46,732 bases of DNA from Mycobacterium asiaticum. Its GTDB lineage: Bacteria; Actinomycetota; Actinomycetes; Mycobacteriales; Mycobacteriaceae. The stretch is taken from positions 1-46,732 of the forward strand of contig NZ_LZKQ01000117.1 in the NCBI RefSeq assembly GCF_001668675.1, written 5' to 3'. The position numbers and the translations under genes are program-made. Each line of letters begins with the position of its first letter. Within the stretch, counting starts at the first letter, position 1. The notes under the pieces are model-generated. The model searched no databases. It was not told where the DNA came from and was given only the letters and a program-made list of their open reading frames with translations. Below, in pieces: positions 32,404 to 45,875 of this stretch.

Positions 32404-33657
32404 CTATTGGGTTTGCAGCGCGCTGCCCTTGCGCCACTGCTCCCAACTCATGGTCCAGTCGCCGTTTTGCTCGGTCTTCAGCGGCGGGCCACCGCTGTTG
32501 CGGACCTCCACGACATCGCCGGGCACCGAGAAGTCGTAGAACCACTTGGCGTTCTCACCGTTGAGGTTCAAGCAACCATGCGAGGTGTCGGTGTGGCCCT
32601 GCGCCCACACCGTCGAGTCAAGCTGGTGCAGATAGATGCCGTCGATGCTGATCCGGGTGGCGTAGTTGATGGTTTCGCGATAGCCGAGCCGGGAGTTCTT
32701 GGGCAGGCCGAAGGTCGACGAGTCCATCACCACCGGGTTCGCCTTGTCCAGCACGGTGTAGACGCCCGGCGGGGTCCAGAACGACAGGGTCCGGCCACCG
32801 ACCGTCTCGGTCCCGCCCATCCCCATGGACGTCGGCATGGTGCGAACCAGTTTTCCGTTGTCGAAGACGCTGATCAGCTTGGTGGCGTCGTCGGCGATGG
32901 AGACGTGCGCGTCGCCGATCCGGAACGACACGCGGCTGTCCTCCTGGCCGAACAGGCCGTCGCCCACCGGGATTCCGTAGATCTTGGCCTCGGCCGTGAC
33001 TGTGGTACCCGGCGCGTAGTACCGCTCCGGACGCCAATGGGCATGTTGGTCGTCGACCCAGAACCAGGAACCCTGCACCGCGGGGTTGGTGGTCACCGTC
33101 AACCGCCGTTCAGCGGCCGCGCGGTCGGAGATTGGCTCGTCGAAATACGCGACGATGACCGTTCCCACGCCGTAGGCGCCGCCCTCGCGCAGGGTCGCCT
33201 CCGACGTCGCGGTGAACGCGACCTTGGTCTGATTCGACGGGCGCACCGTCGAGAACGACGAAACCTGGGTGTTCTCTTCACCGTTGGGCCCGCGGCTGGT
33301 GACGGTGAGGGTGTAGGTCCGCGCGTAGCCCAGCGCGGTGACGGGCTTCCAGACGGTGTTGTCCGGGGTCATCACACCGTCCACCGGTTTGCCCGCATCG
33401 TTGACCATCCGAACCTCGGTGAGGCTTCCCGTCTCCGCCTTCACCTCGACCTGGGTGACCGGCTGAACGTCATGCGCGTCGGCACCGGGGGTCACGCTGA
33501 CCCGGGCGGGCCCCGTTGCGGTGGTCAGGCCGCCGGCGCAGCGGCCGTCCGGGCACCGCCAATGCGACGCCAGCTGAACTGCGCCGATCACGCCGAGCAC
33601 GGCGAGCAGGCACAACAGCAACCGGCGGCGCCGGCCGTGGACTGGGTTGGTTTTCAT
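32404..33657 (-). CDS. L,D-transpeptidase (YkuD, LdtMt2-like layout)
   Basis: This 417-residue protein has a basic start (GRRRRLL), one membrane anchor (about 12-30), two Ig-like domains, and a C-terminal YkuD domain. The catalytic motif is clear: His in IYLHQLDS, and Ser-His-Gly-Cys near residue 362 with HTDTSHGCLNL. L,D-transpeptidases make 3-3 cross-links in peptidoglycan and resist most beta-lactams except carbapenems. The end (GDWTMSWEQWRKGSAL) is like LdtMt2. No lipobox is seen. I chose the ATG at 33657, which puts the basic cluster before the anchor; a start 15 codons upstream is possible. Confidence 0.92.
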   Translation of the reverse strand: MKTNPVHGRRRRLLLCLLAVLGVIGAVQLASHWRCPDGRCAGGLTTATGPARVSVTPGADAHDVQPVTQVEVKAETGSLTEVRMVNDAGKPVDGVMTPDNTVWKPVTALGYARTYTLTVTSRGPNGEENTQVSSFSTVRPSNQTKVAFTATSEATLREGGAYGVGTVIVAYFDEPISDRAAAERRLTVTTNPAVQGSWFWVDDQHAHWRPERYYAPGTTVTAEAKIYGIPVGDGLFGQEDSRVSFRIGDAHVSIADDATKLISVFDNGKLVRTMPTSMGMGGTETVGGRTLSFWTPPGVYTVLDKANPVVMDSSTFGLPKNSRLGYRETINYATRISIDGIYLHQLDSTVWAQGHTDTSHGCLNLNGENAKWFYDFSVPGDVVEVRNSGGPPLKTEQNGDWTMSWEQWRKGSALQTQ

Positions 33658-33733
33658 CACGGCGTTAGGTAGCCCTTGGCCAGCTCTTCGAAACAGTTGC
33701 ATTACTCACCCGGGCGGGGGAGATCATGGCGGT

Positions 33734-34567
33734 ATGGCCGACGACGAGCTCGACACCCTGTACTGGGCGCCGCCCAACGAGTTCACCGCCGAGCGCACGA
33801 AATTGGCGAAAGCGGCCAAGGACCGCGGGGACGCCGCGGCGGCCAAGGAGATCTCCGCTGCTCGCCGACCCACCACGGCGGCGTGGGTGGTCAACCGGCT
33901 GGTGATAGGGCAGCGGGATGCCAAGTCGCGCCTGGCTGAGCTCGGCGACAGCCTGCGGGCCGCCCATGCCGCCATGGACGGCGTGCAGATCCGGGAGTTG
34001 TCGGCCCGTCAGCACACCCTGATCAACGAACTCACCAAGGCCGCCTTGGAGGCCGCCGGGCTGACGGACCCCTCGGCGGTGGTGCGTGACGACGTGGCCG
34101 GCACGCTGCAAGCCGCCATCGCCGACCCGGACGTCTCGGCGCGGCTGGGCCGGCTCGCCAAGGCCGAACAATGGTCCGGATTCGGTGATTTCGGCGACGT
34201 GACGGCCGTGTCGAAACCGGCGCGCGACGACCGGCCGGCGACACCGCCGAAAGCAAAGCCGAAACCGAAAGGGACCCCGACACCCCAACGCGACAAGGAT
34301 GCCGAGGCGGCCCGCCGGCAGCGGGAAAAGCTGACCGCTGCGGTCGCGGCCGCCGAGCGCGCCGAAGCCAAGGCCGACCGGGTGCTGTCCGAACGGCGGG
34401 CCGCGGTTGAGGCCGCCGAGCAGCGCCGCGACGAAGCGTTGCAGGCGCTGCGGGCGGCCGAGCGTGAATTGAGCGCGGCCGAGGACCGGTACCGCGCCGC
34501 GCAGGACGCCAGCGAAGCCGCCGTCGACGCGGCAGCGGAGGCCAGGGCTCGGTTGCAGCGAGGGTGA
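33734..34567 (+). CDS. Coiled-coil protein of unknown function
   Basis: This 277-residue protein is not in a family I can name. The N-terminal part (1-150) is helical with a conserved-looking start (DELDTLYWAPPNEFTAERTKLAKAAK). A Lys/Pro linker (KAKPKPKGTPTPQ) leads to a long Ala/Glu/Arg-rich coiled coil (about 190-277). There is no signal peptide or membrane segment. It is divergent from the transpeptidase and its stop overlaps the GTG of the next gene. By memory, similar proteins occur across mycobacteria without known function. Confidence 0.7.
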   Translation: MADDELDTLYWAPPNEFTAERTKLAKAAKDRGDAAAAKEISAARRPTTAAWVVNRLVIGQRDAKSRLAELGDSLRAAHAAMDGVQIRELSARQHTLINELTKAALEAAGLTDPSAVVRDDVAGTLQAAIADPDVSARLGRLAKAEQWSGFGDFGDVTAVSKPARDDRPATPPKAKPKPKGTPTPQRDKDAEAARRQREKLTAAVAAAERAEAKADRVLSERRAAVEAAEQRRDEALQALRAAERELSAAEDRYRAAQDASEAAVDAAAEARARLQRG

Positions 34568-35367
34568 CGCGTTACCATCGCGCGATGCACGACTCGGCAA
34601 CCCAGCACACCTCCGGCTCCGTTTCCCGACGCGACGTCTTCCGCTACGCACTGGCCCCGGTATTGCTGGGCGCGGCGCCACTGGCTGCGGCGTTGAGCCC
34701 TCCACCGGCTTCGGCGGCAACCACCCGGCTCATCGACTTTGCCGAGCGCAGGATCGCCCCGGAGGAGATCAAGGCCGCCGGCTACGACGGGGTGGTGAAC
34801 TACGTGTCCGAGGCGCGGCCCGGCTCCAACTTCGAGGCCAAGCCCATCACCCGCCAGTACGCCGACTCGCTTCGGGCGGCCGGTCTGCAGATCGTCAGCA
34901 ACTTCCAGTACGGCAAACCCGGCTGGCCCGACCCGTCGGACTACACCCGCGGCTACGACGGCGGCGTGGCGGACGCGAGAACGGCACTGAACCTGCACAA
35001 CGCCGCGGGTGGCACACCGTCGGCGCCGATCTTCTTCAGCGTTGACGACAACATCGACCGCAACACCTGGAATGACATTGCGGTGCAATGGTTCCGCGGC
35101 ATCAACTCGGTGCTCGGCGTCGGCCGCACCGGCATCTACGGGCATGCCCAGGCGTGCGGCTGGGCGATCGGCGACAACGTCGTCGGCAACTCGACCACCC
35201 CCGGGCACCGCTGGGCATGGCAGACGAGGGCATGGTCGAACGGCCAGCGCGAGCCGGCCGCGGTGCTGTATCAGGGCGTGCTGGACGGGCCGGTGCTGGG
35301 CGGGATCCACGTCGACGTCGACGACGTGTTGGCCGCCGACTTCGGCCAGTGGGACCTCAACCGCTGA
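34564..35367 (+). CDS. Tat-exported DUF1906 protein (Rv2525c-like)
   Basis: This 267-residue protein has a twin-arginine signal SRRDVFRYALAP and cleavage near ASA (about 52), then a DUF1906 glycosidase-like TIM-barrel domain with RLIDFAERRIAPEEIKAAGYDGVVNYVSEARPG, FFSVDDNID and GGIHVDVDDVL. It is close to Rv2525c, a Tat-exported wall-associated protein of M. tuberculosis by memory. The GTG at 34564 overlaps the previous stop (GTGA); an ATG at 34585 is a good alternative start. A hairpin terminator follows. Confidence 0.85.
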   Translation: MTRYHRAMHDSATQHTSGSVSRRDVFRYALAPVLLGAAPLAAALSPPPASAATTRLIDFAERRIAPEEIKAAGYDGVVNYVSEARPGSNFEAKPITRQYADSLRAAGLQIVSNFQYGKPGWPDPSDYTRGYDGGVADARTALNLHNAAGGTPSAPIFFSVDDNIDRNTWNDIAVQWFRGINSVLGVGRTGIYGHAQACGWAIGDNVVGNSTTPGHRWAWQTRAWSNGQREPAAVLYQGVLDGPVLGGIHVDVDDVLAADFGQWDLNR

Positions 35368-35383
35368 CTTTGGGCGAATAGCG

Positions 35384-35416
35384 AACACCCCGCGAGCGCA
35401 TTGCCCGCGGGGTGTT
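35384..35416. terminator. Bidirectional hairpin between convergent genes
   Basis: AACACCCCGCG (35384-35394) pairs exactly with CGCGGGGTGTT (35406-35416) across an 11-base loop. It sits between the DUF1906 gene and the end of katG, and could end both transcripts. Confidence 0.7.
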
Positions 35417-35432
35417 GCCTCACTTCAGTGTG

Positions 35433-38139
<2,707 letters not shown>

Positions 38140-38180
38140 AAACCCCTATATTTCGCCCTTATCTGGAGTCGGTCAAGACT
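38140..38180 (-). promoter_or_regulatory. furA promoter and AT-rich operator region
   Basis: On the minus strand TATAGG (38145-38150) lies 5 bases before the GTG and TTGACC (38171-38176) lies 20 bases further up. The region between is AT-rich (GATAAGGGCGAAATATAG), as in known FurA-bound sites upstream of furA. The long spacer is unusual, so the -35 call is uncertain. Confidence 0.5.
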
Positions 38181-38233
38181 TTGCGGGCGCCGAACGTGGG
38201 GATTACTTACAAGGACGTGGGCTGGGCTCCGCC

Positions 38234-38938
38234 CTAAGCCCCGCGCTCGGCGGTGGCGGATCCGGGCCCGTAAGCGCGAGCGATGTCGGGCGAGTCGAGC
38301 CAGCCGGAGTAGGTGGGCCGCGACGGCCAGCCTTCAGGCGAGTCGAGCCATTCCTCCTGCCGGCCCCAGGGCAGGATGTCGATCAGCGCGAAGGAGTGGC
38401 TGAGCTGCTCGGTGCCGCGGCCGGCGGTGTGCCAGGTGCGGTAGACGGTGTCGCCGTCGCGCAGGAACACGTTGACCGCGAACCCGCCGCCGGGCGGCGC
38501 GTCCATGTCGGCGCCGAAGGTGCTGTCGGAAGCGGAGTACCACTCCATCGTGTTGCCCACCTTGCGCTTGTAGGCCAGCGCCTCGTCGATCGTGCCGTTG
38601 GTGACGATGACGAAGCGGGCGTCATAGTTGTCCAGGAATTCGAGCCGGGTGAACTGTGAGGTGAACCCGGTGCAGCCGCCGCACTGCCATTCGGCCCCCG
38701 GCGTCCACATGTGGTGGTAAACGATCAGCTGGGCGCGGCCGGCGAACATATCGGCCAGCCGGACCGGTCCGTCGGCACCGATCAGGGTGTAGTTGGGCAA
38801 CTCCACCATTGGTAGCCGGCGCCGTTGGGCCGCGATCGCGTCGAGCTCACGGGTGGCGGCCTTCTCGCGTTTGCGCAGCTCGTCGAGCTCGGCACGCCAG
38901 GTCTGCAGGTCCGCAACCGGCGGCAGGGCGTTCGGCAT
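38234..38938 (-). CDS. DUF899 thioredoxin-like protein
   Basis: This 234-residue protein has the DUF899 pattern: a helical start with KREKAATRELDAIAAQRRRLPMV, then a thioredoxin-like fold with YHHMWTPGAEWQCGGCTGFTSQF (a CxxC pair), VNVFLRDGDTVYRTWHTAGRG, and a tail DILPWGRQEEWLDSPEGWP. DUF899 proteins are thought to be redox proteins but no reaction is agreed. GGGGAA lies upstream of the ATG. It sits behind the furA promoter region on the same strand, but reads toward it with no overlap, so it is not part of the furA operon by position. Confidence 0.85.
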   Translation of the reverse strand: MPNALPPVADLQTWRAELDELRKREKAATRELDAIAAQRRRLPMVELPNYTLIGADGPVRLADMFAGRAQLIVYHHMWTPGAEWQCGGCTGFTSQFTRLEFLDNYDARFVIVTNGTIDEALAYKRKVGNTMEWYSASDSTFGADMDAPPGGGFAVNVFLRDGDTVYRTWHTAGRGTEQLSHSFALIDILPWGRQEEWLDSPEGWPSRPTYSGWLDSPDIARAYGPGSATAERGA

Positions 38939-39128
38939 GGCATTCCCCTTCGGTGTTGATCCGTCCGTTCTACAAGTTATGACCGGCGGCGCACGCAGAA
39001 CTCATCGCTCGGTTTTGGCCGGGGCTGCGACGGGAATGCTGCTGCGGGCCGGCGTAGGGCGCGCGGGTTGATTTACCCCAGCTTCGGTCAGCGCCCGGGG
39101 CAGCATCGGGCCAGGAAGGCACACCCTC

Positions 39129-39992
39129 ATGTCTGAGCAACTGACGCCGCATTTTGCCGATGTGCAGGCACATTACGACTTGTCGGACGACTTCTTCCGC
39201 CTGTTCCTCGACCCCACCCAGACATACAGCTGCGCCTACTTCGAACGCGACGACATGTCGCTGGAAGAAGCCCAGCTCGCCAAGATCGACCTGTCGCTGG
39301 GCAAGCTGGGGCTTCAACCCGGCATGACGCTGCTGGACATCGGCTGCGGTTGGGGCGCGACCATGCGCCGGGCGATCGAAAAGTACGACGTGAACGTCGT
39401 GGGCCTGACGCTGTCCAGGAACCAGGCGGCCCACGTGCAGCGGATGTTCGAACAGCTGGACACTCCGCGCAGCCGGCAGGTGCTGCTACAGGGCTGGGAG
39501 GAGTTCGCCGAGCCGGTGGACCGCATCGTGTCCATCGGTGCGTTCGAACACTTCGGCCACGACCGTTACGACGACTTCTTCGGGCGGGTCGCCAAGCTGC
39601 TGCCGGACGACGGTGTGATGCTGCTGCACACCATCACCGGATTGACCATGGCGGAGCTGCTGGCAAGTGGTCTGCCCATCTCCATGGAGCACATCCGCTT
39701 CGTGAAGTTCATCAGCACCGAGATCTTTCCCGGCGGACGCCTGCCGTCGGTGGACATGGTGGCGGAGCTCTCCGCGAACGCCGGCTTCCGGCTGACGCGC
39801 CGCCAATCCCTGCAGCAGCATTACGCCAAGACCCTCGACATCTGGGCGCAGGCCCTGGAAGACCACCGGGACGACGCTCTCGCGATCCAGGGCCAGGTGG
39901 TCTATGACCGCTACCGCCGGTACCTGACCGGCTGCGCGGAGGCCTTCCGCACCGGCTATATCGACGTCAACCAGTTCACGCTGCAGAAATAG
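39129..39992 (+). CDS. Cyclopropane/mycolic-acid methyltransferase
   Basis: This 287-residue SAM enzyme belongs to the CmaA/MmaA/PcaA family that adds methyl groups or cyclopropane rings to mycolic acids. HFADVQAHYDLSDDFFRLFLDPTQTYSCAYFERDD and the SAM motif LLDIGCGWGATMRRAIEKYDVNVVGLTLSRNQ are near-invariant. GAFEHFGHDRYDDFF holds the active-site Glu, and GYIDVNQFTLQK is the usual end. Parts look like MmaA2 (HTITGLT, RRQSLQ) and parts like PcaA, so I give no exact name. AGGAAGG precedes the ATG. It marks the host as a mycolic-acid maker. Confidence 0.9.
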   Translation: MSEQLTPHFADVQAHYDLSDDFFRLFLDPTQTYSCAYFERDDMSLEEAQLAKIDLSLGKLGLQPGMTLLDIGCGWGATMRRAIEKYDVNVVGLTLSRNQAAHVQRMFEQLDTPRSRQVLLQGWEEFAEPVDRIVSIGAFEHFGHDRYDDFFGRVAKLLPDDGVMLLHTITGLTMAELLASGLPISMEHIRFVKFISTEIFPGGRLPSVDMVAELSANAGFRLTRRQSLQQHYAKTLDIWAQALEDHRDDALAIQGQVVYDRYRRYLTGCAEAFRTGYIDVNQFTLQK

Positions 39993-40054
39993 CGCGTTTG
40001 GGGAGATCACGCGGCGGATAATAATGAGCTGAGAATCCGAGATGAGGAGGGGTA

Positions 40055-40336
40055 ATGATGAAGCGCCTTGCACCTGCCATGGTTGCCATCGCCGCGCTGA
40101 TGTTCAGTGGGTGTTCGGCCTCAGAAGTCATCAATACCGGTGGTGACACCAAATGCAAGGATTACACGTCCCAAGACGAGAAGAAGCAGAGCGAAGAAGT
40201 CAGCAAGATGCTCAAGGACAAGAGCGGTGCTGAGCCGAGCTCGCTGGAGATCACCGCGACCCGGGCATCGGTGCAGGCCTACTGCCAGACCGTCGGGAAG
40301 CCGGACAGCAAGATTTCCGAGGCGCCGCACGGCTGA
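40055..40336 (+). CDS. Small lipoprotein
   Basis: This 93-residue protein has a lipobox LMFSGC with Cys20 after a short signal peptide. The mature part is small, with two further cysteines (TKCKDYTSQDEKKQSEEV and QAYCQTV) that may bond, and many Lys, Glu and Ser. The cysteine spacing recalls HdeA-like acid-stress chaperones, which is only a weak idea. GAGGAGGGGT lies before a double ATG. It follows the mycolate methyltransferase by 62 bases and may share its transcript. Confidence 0.75.
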   Translation: MMKRLAPAMVAIAALMFSGCSASEVINTGGDTKCKDYTSQDEKKQSEEVSKMLKDKSGAEPSSLEITATRASVQAYCQTVGKPDSKISEAPHG

Positions 40337-40428
40337 GGCCCCCGCCGGACGGCTGTCCAGCAAGCGTCGGTGACGCGAAGCGCCAGCAAGGACGGCGACC
40401 ATGTTGTCGGTGCTGCTTGGGCGCCCGA

Positions 40429-42170
<1,742 letters not shown>

Positions 42171-42184
<14 letters not shown>

Positions 42185-42929
42185 CTGAGTACCCCTGGGG
42201 TGCTTCGGCTTTCGCTGACGGCGGTTTGGTGAAATACATCGCCACGCTCTTGCCCACCAGCGGATTGAGCACCGTTTCGGCGAGCTGGGTGATCTTGGGC
42301 CGCTGCATCAGGTCCCAGACCAGCAGCTTGTGATAAGCGGTGACCGCGGGATGGTCGTTCTTCGACGGCCCCACCGCGCATTTGAGCCACCAGAAGGGCG
42401 AGTGCAATGCATGGGCGTGGTGGGTGTGGGTCAATTCCATGCCGCGCCCGGCGATCTTGTCGCGCAGATCGGAGGCCCGGTAGATACGGACGTGGCCGCC
42501 CTCGTTGCTGTGATACTCCTCGGACAACAGCCAGCAGACTCGCTCGGGCAACCAGCGTGGCACGCTGACCGCAAGTGTCCCACCGGGTTTCAGCACCCGG
42601 ATCAGCTCGGCAATCGCGGCGTCGTCGTGTGGGATGTGTTCGAGGATCTCCGAGGCGATGACGCAGTCGAACGTGCCGTCGGCGTAGGGCAGGTTGAGCG
42701 CATCGCCACGCACCACCTTCGCCGACGCCGCCGGCGGCGCCTCACCCGTTTCGGCCATGGCCCGCAGCAGGTTGTCCACCGAGCGTAATTCGGCGGCATC
42801 CTGGTCGAACGCGACCACGTCGGCACCCCGCCGGTAGGCCTCGAAAGCGTGCCGGCCGGCGCCGCAGCCCACATCGATCACCGTGGTGCGCGGGCCGATG
42901 CCGAGCCGGTCGAAGTCAACCGTCAGCAT
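42171..42929 (-). CDS. Class I SAM methyltransferase, UbiE-like
   Basis: This 252-residue methyltransferase has the SAM motif VIDVGCGAGRHAFEAYRRGADVVAFDQD, DALNLPYADGTFDCVIASEILEHIPHDDAAIAELIRVLKPGGTLAVSVPRWLPERVCW, and an extra C-terminal helical part (HALHSPFWWLKCAVG, VYFTKPP). It starts 7 bases inside the end of the glycosyltransferase gene and ends inside the start of the alpha-toroid gene, so all three are coupled. It probably modifies the glycosylated product; a lipid or sugar hydroxyl is the likely acceptor. Confidence 0.85.
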
Positions 42930-44179
42930 CGCGCTTCGCCCTCGACGGCGCCGCGACGCGCGATCGCCCGCTCATAGACGCGCACCGTTTGCGCGGCCAC
43001 GGCTTCCCAACTGAACACATTGACCGCACGCGCCCGCCCGGCAGCCCCCAGGCTCCGGCGTCGCTCCGGCGAATCAAGCAACTTGCCGAGGGCCTGGGTG
43101 AGGGCGTCGACGTCGGCGGGGGCCACCAGTTCCGCGCAGGCACCGTCGGTGCCAAGGACTTCGGGCAGCGCACCGACCCGGCTGGCGACGATCGGGGTTC
43201 CACTGGCCATGGCTTCCACCGCAGGCAGCGAAAACCCTTCGTAAAGCGACGGAATGCACGCGACCTCGGCCGAGGCGAACAGGGCGGCCAGCTCCGCGTC
43301 GGGCAGCCCACTGGCGATGTGCACGATGTCGGAGATCCCGAGTTCGGCGATCAGCTTGTGCGTGGGGCCGTTGGTCTCCACCTTGGCGACCAGCCGCAAT
43401 TCGAGGTCCCGACTGGTCCGCAACTTCGCGACGGCGTGCAGCAAGGTGCTGACGCCCTTCAGCGGGGTGTCCGCGCTGGCGATCGCCATCACCCGGCCCG
43501 GTTGCCGCGCAGTCGATCCCGGCTTGAAGAGTTCGGTGTTCACTCCCAGGGGCACCACGTGCAGTTGCTCGGCGGAGACGCCGAAGTCGGTGACGATGTC
43601 GGCGGCCGACGACGACGAGACCGTCAGCAGGTCCGGGATCTGGCGGGCGACCTGCTTTTGCATGTTGGAGAACCCATACCAGCGGTGCACCAACGGCTTT
43701 CGCCACCAGCGCGCGGCGGCCAGATCGAGCAGCCGGTCGCGGGTGATGGGGTGGTGCACGGTGGCGACCACCGGCATCCCCGTCTCGGCGAGCGAGAGCA
43801 GGCCGGTGCCCAGGCTCTGGTTGTCGTGCACGACATCGAAGTCGCCCGCCCGCTCGGCCAGTAGTCGCGCTACCCGCAGCGTGAACGTGCGCGGTTCGGG
43901 GAATCCCGCGGTCCACATGGTTGCGAGTTCCAGCAGGTCGATCGAATCACGGATCTCGCTGGGGCGGGGCACCCGGAACGGGTCCGGCTCCCGGTACAGA
44001 TCCAGGCTGGGCACCTTGGTCAAACGCACCCGCGGATCCAATAACTCGGGATAGGGCTGGCCGGAGAAGACCTCCACCTCGTGACCGAGATCCACCAGGC
44101 CGCGGCTGAGATGCCGCACGTAAACACCCTGTCCTCCGCAGTGATCCTTACTCCGGTAGGACAGCAGAGCAATTCGCAT
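42923..44179 (-). CDS. GT4-family glycosyltransferase
   Basis: This 418-residue GT-B glycosyltransferase has MRIALLSYRSKDHCGGQGVYVRHLSRGL (acceptor side), NQSLGTGLLSL, HHPITRDRLLDLAAARWWR, PLGVNTELFKPG, and the donor site ASVYACIPSLYEGFSLPAVEAMASGTPIVAS-like segment with Glu in EGFSLPAVE. It would move a sugar from a nucleotide donor to a lipid or sugar acceptor. The ATG at 44179 has AGGG nearby; a TTG two codons before is less likely. It is the first gene of the three-gene operon. Confidence 0.85.
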   Translation of the reverse strand: MRIALLSYRSKDHCGGQGVYVRHLSRGLVDLGHEVEVFSGQPYPELLDPRVRLTKVPSLDLYREPDPFRVPRPSEIRDSIDLLELATMWTAGFPEPRTFTLRVARLLAERAGDFDVVHDNQSLGTGLLSLAETGMPVVATVHHPITRDRLLDLAAARWWRKPLVHRWYGFSNMQKQVARQIPDLLTVSSSSAADIVTDFGVSAEQLHVVPLGVNTELFKPGSTARQPGRVMAIASADTPLKGVSTLLHAVAKLRTSRDLELRLVAKVETNGPTHKLIAELGISDIVHIASGLPDAELAALFASAEVACIPSLYEGFSLPAVEAMASGTPIVASRVGALPEVLGTDGACAELVAPADVDALTQALGKLLDSPERRRSLGAAGRARAVNVFSWEAVAAQTVRVYERAIARRGAVEGEARC

Positions 44180-44185
44180 ACTCAA

Positions 44186-44424
44186 CCCTTCGCTGCCAGC
44201 GAGCCACCGCGGAAACGCGCCGGGTGCATTGCGGTCAACGGCTCCACGACGGCCGCGACAGCAAACTGGACATGTGTCCAGATGATAGTTCGATCAGCTA
44301 AACGACGCAAACCCAACCCCCGGAAGGCACCGTCGCAACAATAGCCGCTGCTCGCCGCGACCCCGGTGCGGCCACCGACAACGATCGTGATTAAAACTTC
44401 GCCGCGCGGGATAGTGTCAATCGG
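44186..44424. promoter_or_regulatory. Divergent region of the glycosyltransferase and acyltransferase genes
   Basis: This gap separates the minus-strand operon from the plus-strand acyltransferase. On the plus side TAGTGT (44412-44417) lies 7 bases before the GTG at 44425, so the acyltransferase is probably leaderless. The minus-strand promoter was not resolved. Confidence 0.5.
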
Positions 44425-45234
44425 GTGACCCGGCAACGCCTTCCGCAGGAACTTCGCCACCGCGATCCCGAGTTCATCCGCTCCGTCCTGCCCCCGCTGT
44501 GGCTGGCGGCCACCGTGTGGTTCCGCGCGGAGGTGCACGGTCTTGAGAACGTTCCCGACGAGCCGGTGCTGTTCGTCGGAAACCATAGCGGTGGCGGCGC
44601 CACGCCGGACACGTTCATCTTTTTGCTCGCTTACAACACCTATTTCACGGTCGAAGGCCGCCCGCTTTACGCCCTTGCCCACGACACGGTCACCGCCGCG
44701 CCCGGGATCGGGGGATTGACCCGCAAGCTCGGTGTGGTTCCGGCCGCGAACTCGTTCGCCGAACGCGTCTTTGACAGCGGCGGCTCAGCGCTGGTTTATC
44801 CCGGCGGCGACGTCGAGGCACTGCGACCCTGGCGCGACCGCAACAAGATCGTCTTTTCCGGCCGCAAAGGTTTTCTGCGGTTGGCTCACAAGTGCAACGT
44901 CAAGATCGTCCCGGTGGTGGCCACCGGCGGCCACGACACGTTGATCGTGCTCAACGACGGCCGTCGCACCGCACAGCTGTTGCGGCTGGACAAACTCGCC
45001 CGGGTCAAGAGCCTGCCCATGACGTTGAGCATTCCGTGGGGCCTGTCGCCGGTGCCGTTGCCACACTTCCCGCTGCCGGCCAAGATCCGGATGCAGGTGC
45101 TCGAACCGGTGGACCTGCGGGAGCGATACGGCGAGGACCCCGATTGGGATCACGCCTACGACTACGTCACCAGCGTGATGCAGGTGGGGCTTTCGAAACT
45201 GGCCAGCAAGACCATCGTTCCGCTGGTTCGGTGA
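44425..45234 (+). CDS. Lysophospholipid acyltransferase-like protein
   Basis: This 269-residue protein has the acyltransferase motifs of PlsC type: motif I GNHSGGGATPD (a variation of HxxxxD, with His-Ser-Gly-Gly-Gly-Ala-Thr-Pro-Asp), motif III VYPGGDVEALRPW, and motif IV IVPVVATGGHDT. Hydrophobic parts suggest membrane contact. By memory it is like Rv1920. It is followed after one base by an SRPBCC gene, so both are probably one transcript. It may add acyl groups to a lipid of the envelope; the substrate is unknown. Confidence 0.85.
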   Translation: MTRQRLPQELRHRDPEFIRSVLPPLWLAATVWFRAEVHGLENVPDEPVLFVGNHSGGGATPDTFIFLLAYNTYFTVEGRPLYALAHDTVTAAPGIGGLTRKLGVVPAANSFAERVFDSGGSALVYPGGDVEALRPWRDRNKIVFSGRKGFLRLAHKCNVKIVPVVATGGHDTLIVLNDGRRTAQLLRLDKLARVKSLPMTLSIPWGLSPVPLPHFPLPAKIRMQVLEPVDLRERYGEDPDWDHAYDYVTSVMQVGLSKLASKTIVPLVR

Positions 45235-45235
45235 G

Positions 45236-45670
45236 ATGACCCAGACCGTCACGGTTAGCCGCCATGTCCGCTGCCCTCTGGAAGAGAGCAGCAACTTCGT
45301 CACCGACCCGCACCAGCTGATCCCGCAGGTATCCACGTTCAGCCGGTGCCGGTTCGTGAAATCCCGTGCCGACGGCGAACTTTGGGATGTCTATATGGAC
45401 GGGGGCACCATTCAGCTCGGTGGCCGCGTGCTGATCGCCCCGCCCCGCGGCAGCCTGCTCAAATGGCGGTCGGTGCAGGGCACCCGGCACTCGTTCACGG
45501 CGCTCGTCGAGCCCGACGGCGACGGCAGCCGGCTCACCCTGAGCCTGACGTTCTCGACCAAGGGCCTGGGTCTCGCCCGGCTCAGCGAATGGATCGGCCG
45601 GGGGCTGGTGAACCGCAATCTCGAGGCGGCCGCCGAGGAAATCCGTCATCACCTGGAGTTCGAGCGGTAG
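45236..45670 (+). CDS. SRPBCC-family lipid-binding-like protein
   Basis: This 144-residue protein has the START/SRPBCC pattern: MTQTVTVSRHVRCPLEESSNFVTDP, a strand-rich middle (VYMDGGTIQLGGRVLIAPPRGSLLKWRSVQG), SLTFSTKGLGLARLSEWIGRGLVNRNLEAAAEEIRHHLEF as the closing helix. Such proteins hold a hydrophobic ligand in a cavity. It starts one base after the acyltransferase stop. By memory its neighbour order (acyltransferase, SRPBCC, PPE) is like Rv1920-Rv1918c. It may bind the lipid the acyltransferase makes. Confidence 0.82.
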   Translation: MTQTVTVSRHVRCPLEESSNFVTDPHQLIPQVSTFSRCRFVKSRADGELWDVYMDGGTIQLGGRVLIAPPRGSLLKWRSVQGTRHSFTALVEPDGDGSRLTLSLTFSTKGLGLARLSEWIGRGLVNRNLEAAAEEIRHHLEFER

Positions 45671-45875
45671 CTGGGCACGAGCCGAGCTACCGGCGCTGCG
45701 GTGCGGCGGGCGCGGGCCGCAAAGACAAATGTGTGATTTATTTGTGACGGCTATGGGAACACCAGGCGATTAGCTGGTAGTTCGGCTTAGCATTTGCGCC
45801 GGCAGTGGGGGCGGCGCACCGAATTTCCGCCTCCAGGCCGGCTAGCAGCCGCCCAGACCGATCGGAGAGGGTGCG